Shown in pieces: positions 1 to 5,929 of a stretch of 12,129 nucleotides of DNA (its first letter is position 1; the number at the start of each line of letters is the position of its first letter). Origin of the DNA: Actinomycetota bacterium. Lineage in GTDB: Bacteria; Actinomycetota; Acidimicrobiia; Spongiisociales; ZC4RG35. The position numbers were made by a program, and so were the translations under genes. The stretch spans positions 1 through 12,129 of the forward strand of contig QGUS01000027.1 of assembly GCA_003242515.1 (NCBI GenBank), given 5' to 3'. Under the pieces are notes generated by a model. That model was not told where the DNA came from. It did not search any database and worked only from the letters and a program-made list of their open reading frames with translations.

Positions 1-1
1 C

Positions 2-400
2 GGGGCGGTGTGGGCGGTCCTCGGGGTCGTCGGGGACGGCCACCCCGACCGTAAGCACCCAGGGGGGGCGGGGCGGGCGCGGGCGCGCGAGCTGCTGGAG
101 GTGATCGAGGAGATGCGGGCGGAGGGCCACGACATGGCGCCGGGGCACGCCGGGGAGAACCTGACCATCGCCGGTGTCGACTGGTCGACGGTGGTCCCCG
201 GAAACCGCTACCGGATCGGCCACGAGGTGGAGATCGAGATCACCTCCTACACGACCCCCTGTGCGACCAACGCCCGGTGGTTCGTCGACGGGAAGTTCGG
301 CCGGATGTCCCAGCAGCGCCACCCGGGCGAGTCCCGGGTGTACGCCCGCGTCCTGCGGGAGGGCACGATCCGGACCGGAGCAGCCTTCGAGCCCCTCTGA
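2..400 (+). CDS. MOSC-domain protein, 5' end missing
   Basis: MOSC domains are the sulfur-carrier domains related to the C-terminus of molybdenum-cofactor sulfurase; standalone versions act in the cytoplasm in metal-sulfur or N-hydroxylated-substrate chemistry. The frame is open to the left edge, and the visible protein already starts inside the domain, so the true start lies upstream. A GTG at 8 is not a convincing start. Visible family motifs are GHAGENLTIAGVDW, where GEN-L is the hallmark, then a PGNRYRIG segment, and TTPC with the conserved cysteine at codon 260-262 that carries the sulfur in this family. The protein ends with the usual RVYARVLREG / TGAAFEPL-type tail and a TGA stop. The frame is intact to the stop. 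The next gene is convergent. The physiological substrate cannot be told from sequence. Confidence 0.88.
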   Translation, partial: GAVWAVLGVVGDGHPDRKHPGGAGRARARELLEVIEEMRAEGHDMAPGHAGENLTIAGVDWSTVVPGNRYRIGHEVEIEITSYTTPCATNARWFVDGKFGRMSQQRHPGESRVYARVLREGTIRTGAAFEPL

Positions 401-410
401 CCCGGCCACC

Positions 411-429
411 GCCGGCCCCCTGTGCCGGC
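411..429. terminator. possible convergent hairpin
   Basis: GCCGGC at 411-416 and GCCGGC at 424-429 can pair around a 7-nt loop in the 44-bp gap between the converging MOSC and DUF2804 genes. There is no T-tract on either strand, and GCCGGC is common in DNA this G+C rich, so the call rests mainly on position. Confidence 0.3.
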
Positions 430-444
430 CGTCCTCCGGGGCGG

Positions 445-1451
445 TCACCACCTGTTGCGGATCTCTTCGGCGAACCCCTCGATCCCGTCGACCCTGACCC
501 GCTCACCGGACGCGTCCACCCAGCCGGTGAAGGTGCCGAAGACCTGGTGTGCCCCCGGGTCCCGATCACACCCAACTCGGTCTTCGAGGCGTGGTCGTGG
601 AACGGGTGGAACTCCAGGTCGGCGGACTCGCCGGTGATCCGCCACGGCTCCATCGGCCGGTCGAAGTCGTAGGACCATCCGAGCTCCTCGGAGATCTTGT
701 GGAGACGCCCGTCGACGAAGACGCCGTTCTCGGTCATGCCCGTCCCGTCGGTCCACTTCGACCCGAGCTGCAGCCCGAGCACCCGGCCGTCGACGCGGCC
801 GATGGCGGCGGCCCAGTTCCACCGCACCCGGTAGCGCCAGCGGCCCCGGCCATGGTCGAGGATGGCCCAGGAGTCCCCGGCCTCGAGGCTGGTGCGCTCG
901 CCCTCGAACTCGACCCAGCCGGTGGCCGGCCGGGCCACGTCCTTCACGGTGTACTGGAAGCGTCGCTTCGTTCACGGGACGACGACACCCAGCGCCTCGT
1001 GGCCCACGGGCAGTTCGGCGAACACGTCGACGGCGATGTCCTTCGCCCGGGCCCGGATCCGCGTGCCACCGTCGAAATCGGTGAAGTCGATCTCCGTCTT
1101 CCCCACCTTCCCGGTGGCCGGCCCACCACCGAGCGACGGTGGCAGCCTGGCGGCGGTCGGGAGACCGACGGCGCCACGGTCGATGGTGCGGCCGGTGGAC
1201 CGGTCGTGGACCCAGAAGCCGAGGAGCGCCGAGTAGTCGAGATGGGCGACGGTCAGCGACACGATGTGGGTCGGCGAGAGGATCGCCCAGTACTCCCAGC
1301 GCTTGTTGCGACCCCGGCTCCGCAGCCCCTTGCCGATCCCGGAGGTGTCGTGCAGCGGGCGGCGCGTCCACCCCACGGCGTCGGGGTCGAGGGACCCGTC
1401 GGGGAGGCAGAGGGCGACCGGTCGGGTGATCTCGCGTTCCGCGGGGCTCAT
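445..1451 (-). pseudogene. DUF2804-family protein, disrupted by a nonsense codon and a frameshift
   Basis: Function is unknown; the family is common in actinobacteria. Reading from ATG at 1451 (MSPAEREITRPV), the N-terminal part carries family-typical stretches such as DPDAVGWTRRPLH and RWEYWAIL. At codon 160 (972-974) a TGA falls between VVVP and TKRRFQYT, where remembered relatives have VxPW followed by xxRFQ(Y/F)T, so the stop replaces a conserved Trp codon. The same frame continues through WNWAAA, KWTDGTGMTENG and MEPWRI. It is then lost after the residues HASKTELGVIGTRG at a run of five G on the coding strand (C5 at 552-556). Adding one G restores AHQVFGTFTGW and an ending EEIRNRW-TGA, giving about 335 residues, a normal full length. 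Everything else looks conserved, so decay is recent or the lesions are sequence errors. It lies 68 bp downstream of the hydrolase on the same strand, with its own TAnnnT box. Confidence 0.85.
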
Positions 1452-1460
1452 CGGAGCGGG

Positions 1461-1466
1461 ACGGTA
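1461..1466 (-). promoter_or_regulatory. -10 element upstream of the DUF2804 gene
   Basis: TACCGT on the minus strand, 9 nt before the ATG at 1451. There is no Shine-Dalgarno sequence. It matches the TAnnnT pattern seen before other leading genes in this window. No clear -35 box is visible. Confidence 0.4.
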
Positions 1467-1519
1467 GTGGCCGGTCCACCCGCCGCCCTCTCCGCCTGCC
1501 GTCCGTCCGGGAGCCTCGC

Positions 1520-2149
1520 TCAGGGGGACAGCTGGTCGGTGAGGAACTCCACGGTGCGCGACCAGGCCAGCTCGAAGGACTCCGGGTCGTAAACGTCGCT
1601 CTCCGGCTCCCCGAACCCGTGCCTCGTCCCCGGGTAGCGGAAGACCTCCACCGGGAGGGACTCGAGGGCGATCGTCGCCTCCATGAACGCCGCGTCGTCG
1701 TCGGTGACGTAGGCGTCCTCCTCCGCCAGGTGGATCATGTACGACGATCGGGAGCCGGTGAAGTCGATCTGCTGGGTCCCGTAGAACGACACCGCGGTCC
1801 TCACCAGGTGGGCGGCACGGACCGATGCCCACAGGCCCATCGAGCCTCCCATGCCGAACCCGACGATGCCTATGGGGCGGTCGCCGCCCTTCTCGTGGAT
1901 GAACGCAGTGGAGACCAGGACCAGCCGGGCGAGACGATCCACGTCGGCCTCCGCCAGCTTCGCCACCGCCTCCTGCTCGGAGACGGGACGCTCGCCGAAG
2001 GTGATGTCCGGCGCCAGCACCATGAACCCGGCGTCGGCCAGCTGGTCGGCGCGCTTCTTCACCGAGGGCGTCAAGCCCCAGAACGAGTGCAGCAGCAGCA
2101 CACCGGGGCCACCCTGGGTGCCGACGAAATAGGCGGTCTCACGCTCCAC
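1520..2149 (-). CDS. dienelactone-hydrolase-family alpha/beta protein lacking the nucleophile
   Basis: The protein has the small alpha/beta-hydrolase fold of the dienelactone hydrolase (carboxymethylenebutenolidase) family, probably cytoplasmic. Visible landmarks are YFVGTQGGPGVLLLHSFWGL at the N-terminus, the nucleophile-elbow region IVGFGMGGSMG, HLAEED holding the likely acid (D145), and YPGTRHGF with the catalytic His (H177). The elbow is GFGMGG, whereas the family has GxCxGG or GxSxGG, so the nucleophile position (residue 99) is Gly. The 99/145/177 spacing matches the Cys-Asp-His triad of known dienelactone hydrolases, so the alignment looks right and the nucleophile is missing. I chose GTG at 2149 (209 aa) over ATG at 2179 (219 aa) because TAGCGT lies exactly 7 nt upstream and the protein then begins where relatives begin. 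The enzyme may be inactive or have another role. Confidence 0.82.
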   Translation of the reverse strand: MERETAYFVGTQGGPGVLLLHSFWGLTPSVKKRADQLADAGFMVLAPDITFGERPVSEQEAVAKLAEADVDRLARLVLVSTAFIHEKGGDRPIGIVGFGMGGSMGLWASVRAAHLVRTAVSFYGTQQIDFTGSRSSYMIHLAEEDAYVTDDDAAFMEATIALESLPVEVFRYPGTRHGFGEPESDVYDPESFELAWSRTVEFLTDQLSP

Positions 2150-2156
2150 GACCCCG

Positions 2157-2162
2157 ACGCTA
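2157..2162 (-). promoter_or_regulatory. -10 element, leaderless-type promoter of the hydrolase gene
   Basis: TAGCGT on the minus strand with exactly 7 nt to GTG at 2149, the spacing expected when transcription begins on the start codon. It would lie inside the coding sequence if ATG 2179 were used, which argues for the GTG. Confidence 0.5.
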
Positions 2163-2167
2163 GGCCG

Positions 2168-2190
2168 ATCCGCGGTCATACGGGGCGGAT
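2168..2190. promoter_or_regulatory. inverted repeat between divergent promoters, candidate operator
   Basis: ATCCGC at 2168-2173 and GCGGAT at 2185-2190 form a perfect 6-bp inverted repeat with an 11-bp centre. It lies between the two divergent -10 boxes and covers where both -35 regions should be, so one regulator could control the hydrolase and the exporter together. No regulator gene is adjacent. The arms are short, so chance is possible. Confidence 0.35.
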
Positions 2191-2195
2191 AGGAT
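2190..2195 (+). promoter_or_regulatory. -10 element of the MFS exporter gene
   Basis: TAGGAT lies 13 nt before the ATG at 2209, implying a leader of only about 6 nt. There is no recognisable Shine-Dalgarno sequence in between. Confidence 0.4.
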
Positions 2196-2208
2196 CAGCA
2201 CGCCACCG

Positions 2209-3882
2209 ATGACTTCGCCGCTCCGCATCGCACGTTTCCGGGCCCTGTGGTCGGCGTCGATCTTCTCCGCCATCGGCACCTTCGTCCAGAGTGTCGCCGG
2301 TTCGTGGCTGATGCTGGAGCTGACCAACGGCTCCAACACCTGGGTCGGTCTCATGGTGGCCTCGTCGACCCTCCCCCTCCTCTTCTTCTCGCTCACCGCG
2401 GGAGCCCTCGCCGACATGTTCGACCGGGCGAAGATCATGGTGCTGGCCCAGTCGATCATGGCCGTGTCGGCGCTCAGCATGGCCCTGCTGACGCACTTCG
2501 GCCGGATGACCCCCGGGATCCTCCTGCTCCTCGGCCTCATGCTGGGCATGGGCGGCGCCCTCAACCTCCCCTCCCAGCAGGCGCTGCTCCCCGAGCTGGT
2601 CCCCCGCGAGATGATCCCGTCGGCGATCGCGTTCCAGTCCGCGGGGTTCAACGCCGCCCGCGCCGTCGGCCCCGCCATCGGTGGCGCCATCGTCGCCGCA
2701 TACGGGGCGGCGATCGGGTTCGGGGTCAACTCGATCAGCTACCTGGCGATGATCGCCGTGGTCCTCTACGTCGCCTCCACGCTCGGGCCGCGGGAGCGGG
2801 AGAACACGACGATGTTCAGTGCGGTGACCATGGGCATCCGCTACGCCCGGTACACCGAGAAGTTCCGGAACCTGCTCACCCTCTCGGCCCTGTACGCCAT
2901 CACCTCCGCCGTCGTCCAGGCGGTCCTCCCCGGGTACACCACCGAGCTGCGTGGCACCGCGGGCACGTACGGCTTCCTGCTCGGCGCCATGGGGACGGGG
3001 GCGTTGATCGGAGTGGCGACCCGCAACCGGATCACCGAGCGGGGCGTCCACCTGATCCCGTTCGGGATCTTCCTGTTCGGCGTCTTCGGCATCCTCCTCG
3101 GCTTCGTACCGAACCTGGCCCTGGCGGCGGTCTGCATGGCGGGATGCGGCGCCTTCTGGCTGCTCTCCCTGTCGACCATGAACACGACGGCCCAGCTGAT
3201 CGCCCCCGACTGGATCAAGGGGCGGGCCATGGCCCTCTACAACCTCTCGTTCTCGGGGATCGCCCCGCTGGGGTCGATCCTCGCCGGCGTGGTCGCCGAC
3301 CAGGTGGGCATCCGGGCCACCCTCATCTCCTTCTCCATCGGCTCGGTGGTCCTCGGGCTCCTCACGCCCCGCTTCCGGATCCCGAAGCTCGAGGAGATCG
3401 AGGAGCCGGCGTTCACGATCGCCGACTCGCTCAACCCGCACCTCGGCCAGGAGGTCGACGAGAGCATCTCCGAGGAGGGCCCGGTGGTGGTGCTCAACAC
3501 CTGGGTCGTCGACGAGGCGGACATCCCCGAGTTCCTCAAGGTGATGCAGCAGCTGCGTCTGGTCCGCCTGACGACCGGCGCGTACCGGTGGGGCCTGATG
3601 CGGAACGTCTCCGACCCGACCCGATTCACGGAGGTGTTCGCCAACCATTCCTGGTATGACCATCTGGCCCAGCACCGACGCATCGACGACGACGCCGCGG
3701 CGGTGATCAAGAGGGCGCGGGCGTTCGACCGGAGCGACGGTCCGATGACCCGCCACCTGATCTCGGTGGACGTGCTCGAGGCGATCGACGAGTACGACTA
3801 CATGAGGACGCTGGCGTCGCACGAGGAGATGCACGCCACCGACGGGTCCATCCCCCTCCCCTCCGACGAGACCGCCGGCTAG
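2209..3882 (+). CDS. MFS exporter, MFS_3 (EntS-like) family, with C-terminal soluble domain
   Basis: This is an inner-membrane proton-coupled exporter; relatives export siderophores, macrolides and other small molecules, but the substrate here is unknown. Residues 1-390 hold the hydrophobic MFS body, beginning FRALWSASIFSAIGTF as in this family. Motif A follows TM2 (GALADMFDRAKIMV, residues 65-78). Residues about 395-425 are an acidic linker. Residues about 425-520 form the soluble domain normal for MFS_3 proteins, ferredoxin-like in the style of antibiotic-biosynthesis monooxygenases, recognised by TGAYRWGLMRNVSDP, RFTEVFANHSW and HLAQHRR. Its 557 aa is usual for the family and the frame is intact. 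It is divergent from the hydrolase with a compact shared promoter region, and its TAG stop overlaps the stop of the next, convergent gene. Co-regulation with the hydrolase would fit detoxification but is inference. Confidence 0.9.
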   Translation: MTSPLRIARFRALWSASIFSAIGTFVQSVAGSWLMLELTNGSNTWVGLMVASSTLPLLFFSLTAGALADMFDRAKIMVLAQSIMAVSALSMALLTHFGRMTPGILLLLGLMLGMGGALNLPSQQALLPELVPREMIPSAIAFQSAGFNAARAVGPAIGGAIVAAYGAAIGFGVNSISYLAMIAVVLYVASTLGPRERENTTMFSAVTMGIRYARYTEKFRNLLTLSALYAITSAVVQAVLPGYTTELRGTAGTYGFLLGAMGTGALIGVATRNRITERGVHLIPFGIFLFGVFGILLGFVPNLALAAVCMAGCGAFWLLSLSTMNTTAQLIAPDWIKGRAMALYNLSFSGIAPLGSILAGVVADQVGIRATLISFSIGSVVLGLLTPRFRIPKLEEIEEPAFTIADSLNPHLGQEVDESISEEGPVVVLNTWVVDEADIPEFLKVMQQLRLVRLTTGAYRWGLMRNVSDPTRFTEVFANHSWYDHLAQHRRIDDDAAAVIKRARAFDRSDGPMTRHLISVDVLEAIDEYDYMRTLASHEEMHATDGSIPLPSDETAG

Positions 3883-4556
3883 GAGCGAAGCTCCCGGATC
3901 ACCCGGGACCAGTCCGACTTCCGGGTGGAGAACATGACGTCGGTGACGATCATCACGAAGCCGATACCGACCAGCGCCCAGGTCACCCACCCGGGCAGTC
4001 CGGCGGCACGGGCGGCACCGATCAGGGCGAACGGCAGCACCTTGGTCACGATCGCCCCCGAGGCGTGCATCCACGCCCGGCGGGCCCTCGTGGACCGGAG
4101 GTAACTGGCGTAGTCGATCTTGACCCCCGGCTGAGGACGGCCGGGCGACGCCACGTACCAGGCGGTGAAACGGATGCCCAGGAGACGCCCGACCACCAGG
4201 TGGCCGAGCCCGTGGGTGGTGGCGGCTAGCACCCCGAACCCGGCGAAGAACGCGACCACCGCCGCCACCTGGCTCCCGTCGGCGAGGCGGTAGGACCAGG
4301 CCACGAGACCGAGCCCGACGGCGGCGGCCACCAGGGCCAGAATCGTCCCCGGGACGATGGGGACCACCAGCATCGGCCAGCGCCGGAAGGCGGCGTCGTC
4401 GATCCGGGCGATGCGGTCGGCGTGATCCCGGGCCAGTTCCGGGTCGGCCTTCACCTCCCGGACCACCCGGCGGAAGCCGGTGCCTGCCAGGGATCCTCCC
4501 GCAGCCAGCCGCTCCTCGGCGGCGGCGAGGATGCTCTCGATGTCCTGGCGCTCCAT
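3879..4556 (-). CDS. M50 (site-2 protease)-like membrane protein with HGLGH in place of HExxH
   Basis: A 225-residue integral membrane protein. Residues 1-60 are a soluble, helical, charged N-terminus. Hydrophobic segments lie at about 62-88 and 97-113, followed by TTHGLGHLVVGRLLGIRF (113-130), which resembles the M50 zinc-protease helix HELGHxxxARxxGI except that the catalytic Glu is Gly (H115, G116, H119). Two further hydrophobic stretches (about 165-185 and 189-207) surround MHASGAIVTK and TDVMFSTRKSDW; D206 could be a third metal ligand. Without the Glu it would be proteolytically inactive, a pseudoprotease, or a metal protein of another kind. Start chosen at ATG 4556 because TAGTCT sits 7 nt upstream; ATG 4580 would add eight residues. 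It is divergent from the sigma-factor gene, which recalls site-2 proteases that process anti-sigma factors, but no classical anti-sigma gene is present. Confidence 0.75.
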   Translation of the reverse strand: MERQDIESILAAAEERLAAGGSLAGTGFRRVVREVKADPELARDHADRIARIDDAAFRRWPMLVVPIVPGTILALVAAAVGLGLVAWSYRLADGSQVAAVVAFFAGFGVLAATTHGLGHLVVGRLLGIRFTAWYVASPGRPQPGVKIDYASYLRSTRARRAWMHASGAIVTKVLPFALIGAARAAGLPGWVTWALVGIGFVMIVTDVMFSTRKSDWSRVIRELRS

Positions 4557-4563
4557 CGCGACC

Positions 4564-4569
4564 AGACTA
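4564..4569 (-). promoter_or_regulatory. -10 element, leaderless-type promoter of the M50-like gene
   Basis: TAGTCT on the minus strand, exactly 7 nt before ATG 4556. It decides the start against ATG 4580, which lies upstream of this box. Confidence 0.5.
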
Positions 4570-4576
4570 TCCCCGT

Positions 4577-4603
4577 GCAACCGCGGCGACCCCGACGGGG
4601 TTC
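4577..4603 (+). promoter_or_regulatory. possible ECF-type promoter of the sigma-factor gene
   Basis: The sigma gene is the only leading gene here without a nearby TAnnnT. Instead GCAACC (4577-4582), 17 nt, then GTTC (4600-4603) resembles the GGAAC/GTT layout of ECF-dependent promoters and ends 9 nt before ATG 4613. This would suit autoregulation. The match is weak and the call is inference. Confidence 0.22.
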
Positions 4604-4612
4604 TGACCGGTG

Positions 4613-5161
4613 ATGGCAGACCCTACCGACGAGCTCCCGAAGCGGCTGGCGGCCGACCTCGACGGGATCTTCCCGCAGGTCGTCGAGCTGATGGGCCGGC
4701 GGCTGTACTGGGGTCTGCGCCGCATGTCCGGCGACCACCACACGGCGGAGGACCTCACCCAGGAGGCGTTGATCCGCGCCTACCACGCCCTGTGCGGGTA
4801 CGACCGGGACCGCATCCGGGAGCTCAGGCTGGAGCCATGGCTCTGGACCATCGCACTGAACCTGGGCCGCAACCACCTCCGCGACCGGTCCCGTCGCCCG
4901 ACGCTGGTGGAGCTCGACGAGCCCCGCGGCGGGGTCGAGGACCCCGAGATGGTGGACGGCGCGGCGTGGGACCGGAGGCTCTCCGCCCTCTCGGGGCCAC
5001 AGCGGACGGCGGTGGTGCTGCGCCACGTCGTCGGCCTGGGGATCGAGGAGATCTCGGAGATCACGGGCCGCCCCGTCGGGACCGTGAAGACGGACATCCA
5101 CCGTGGCCTCAACCGGCTGCGCACGATCATGGAGGCTGAGGAACATGTCGCTAGAGGGTGA
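4613..5161 (+). CDS. ECF-type RNA polymerase sigma-70 factor
   Basis: A 182-residue alternative sigma factor that directs RNA polymerase to a small regulon. Region 2 spans about 24-90, with the core-binding and -10 recognition motif DHHTAEDLTQEALIRAY and PWLWTIALNLGRNHLR. A linker of about 30 residues follows. Region 4 spans about 121-170, with the helix-turn-helix GLGIEEISEITGRPVGTVKT and DIHRGLNRLR. There is no extra C-terminal domain and no anti-sigma gene with a zinc-finger or membrane helix next to it. The gene directly downstream overlaps it by 17 bp and encodes a DNA-methyltransferase/Ada fusion, a position often taken by an anti-sigma partner. GTG 4610 is an alternative start one codon upstream. 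Likely regulated by alkylation damage or by its downstream partner (inference). Confidence 0.9.
   Translation: MADPTDELPKRLAADLDGIFPQVVELMGRRLYWGLRRMSGDHHTAEDLTQEALIRAYHALCGYDRDRIRELRLEPWLWTIALNLGRNHLRDRSRRPTLVELDEPRGGVEDPEMVDGAAWDRRLSALSGPQRTAVVLRHVVGLGIEEISEITGRPVGTVKTDIHRGLNRLRTIMEAEEHVARG
5131..5135 (+). promoter_or_regulatory. ribosome-binding site of the methyltransferase gene
   Basis: GGAGG inside the end of the sigma gene, 9 nt before ATG 5145. It fixes that start over the in-frame GTG at 5103. Confidence 0.6.
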
Positions 5162-5888
5162 ACTGGCCGCCCTGATCGGCGAGCTCCCCGCCGGGATCAG
5201 CGAGGGCGTCGCCCTCGGCACCGGGCTGGCCGACGGCTACGACTTCTACGAGTCGCCCCTGGGGATGGTGGTGGTCACATTCAACCTGCGGGGGGTCTCC
5301 GGACTCGGGCTCGCCGAGGGCGAATGGCAGCAGAGGTTCCTCTCCCGCACCGGACGGGGCCTGTTCCGGGCCGAACCGCCGAAGTCCTGGGCCCGTCACA
5401 TCCCCGCGGCGATCGAGGCCGGAAGGCCCGGGAAGGTCCCGGTCGACCTCCGCTCGGTGAGCCCCTTCCACCAGCGGGTGCTCCGGGCCACCGCCGGGAT
5501 CCCCAGGGGCGAGGTCCGCTCCTACGCGTGGCTGGCCAAGGAGGCGGGCAACCCGGCCGCGGTGCGTGCCGCCGGCTCGGCCGTCGCACGGAACCCGATC
5601 CCGCTGATGATCCCCTGCCACCGGGTGGTCCGCTCCGACGGGCATCTCGGGAACTACTCCCTCGGGCGGCCGGAGAACAAGCTGATCCTGCTCAACCACG
5701 AGGGCGCCGACCCGGGCTGGCTGGAGGACCTGGCCAGGAGGGGCGTCCGCTACCGGGCCAACGTGACCACGGGGATCTACTGCCACCCCACCTGCCGGAG
5801 CATCCGCCGGTCGAAGCCGGAGAACGTGATCGACCTCCGCGAGCCGATCGAGGGATTCCGGCCCTGCGAGGTGTGCCGCCCGGCCTGA
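5145..5888 (+). CDS. O6-alkylguanine-DNA methyltransferase fused to a C-terminal Ada-type zinc domain
   Basis: A DNA-repair suicide protein of 247 residues. Residues about 30-188 are an Ogt/MGMT domain: SPFHQRVLRATAGIPRGEV and YAWLAKEAG form the DNA-binding wing, RAAGSAVARNP precedes the active site IPCHRVV (acceptor C158), and SLGRPENKLILL closes the domain. Residues about 197-247 match the Ada metal-binding methylphosphotriester domain: RANVTTGIYCHPTC, KPENV, then FRPCEVCRP, with the four zinc cysteines C213, C217, C241 and C244 spaced as in E. coli Ada (C-x3-C ... C-x2-C). In Ada this domain is N-terminal and followed by an AraC-type helix-turn-helix; here the order is reversed and the helix-turn-helix is absent. 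So both repair activities can be predicted, but not direct transcription activation. It overlaps the sigma gene by 17 bp, so the two should be co-translated. An Ada-like sensing role through the sigma factor is inference. Confidence 0.9.
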   Translation: MSLEGELAALIGELPAGISEGVALGTGLADGYDFYESPLGMVVVTFNLRGVSGLGLAEGEWQQRFLSRTGRGLFRAEPPKSWARHIPAAIEAGRPGKVPVDLRSVSPFHQRVLRATAGIPRGEVRSYAWLAKEAGNPAAVRAAGSAVARNPIPLMIPCHRVVRSDGHLGNYSLGRPENKLILLNHEGADPGWLEDLARRGVRYRANVTTGIYCHPTCRSIRRSKPENVIDLREPIEGFRPCEVCRPA

Positions 5889-5899
5889 CCGTGGTCAGG
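5884..5899. promoter_or_regulatory. palindrome upstream of the transketolase promoter, candidate operator
   Basis: CCTGACC-GT-GGTCAGG is a perfect 7+7 bp inverted repeat with a 2-bp centre. It overlaps the methyltransferase stop codon and ends 17 bp before the -10 box of transketolase, covering the -35 region. The 2-nt centre is too tight for an RNA hairpin, so a dimeric repressor or activator site is more likely than a terminator. Confidence 0.45.
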
Positions 5900-5916
5900 G
5901 CCACAATCGCCGGGGG

Positions 5917-5922
5917 TACCCT
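5917..5922 (+). promoter_or_regulatory. -10 element, leaderless-type promoter of transketolase
   Basis: TACCCT, exactly 7 nt before ATG 5930; no Shine-Dalgarno sequence lies between them. Confidence 0.5.
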
Positions 5923-5929
5923 CGCGGCG

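Noticed and set aside
972..974. Selenocysteine or genome-wide TGA recoding
   Set aside because: The site corresponds to Trp, not Cys, no SECIS-like element was noticed, and other intact genes in the window end in TGA.
2176..4074. Long minus-strand open frame (632 codons) opposite the exporter gene
   Set aside because: Its translation is rich in Asp, Gly, Arg, His and Glu with no recognisable domain, and it mirrors the real plus-strand gene. Long antisense frames are expected at this G+C content.
4613..5888. Calling the methyltransferase a complete Ada transcription activator
   Set aside because: There is no AraC-type helix-turn-helix between or around the two repair domains, and the domain order is reversed.
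5884..5899. Intrinsic terminator after the methyltransferase gene
   Set aside because: The 2-nt centre cannot form a proper loop and no T-tract follows.
5324..5929. N-terminal extension of transketolase into the methyltransferase gene
   Set aside because: The extension is a proline/arginine-rich shadow in another frame of a clear gene. ATG 5930 matches the family start.
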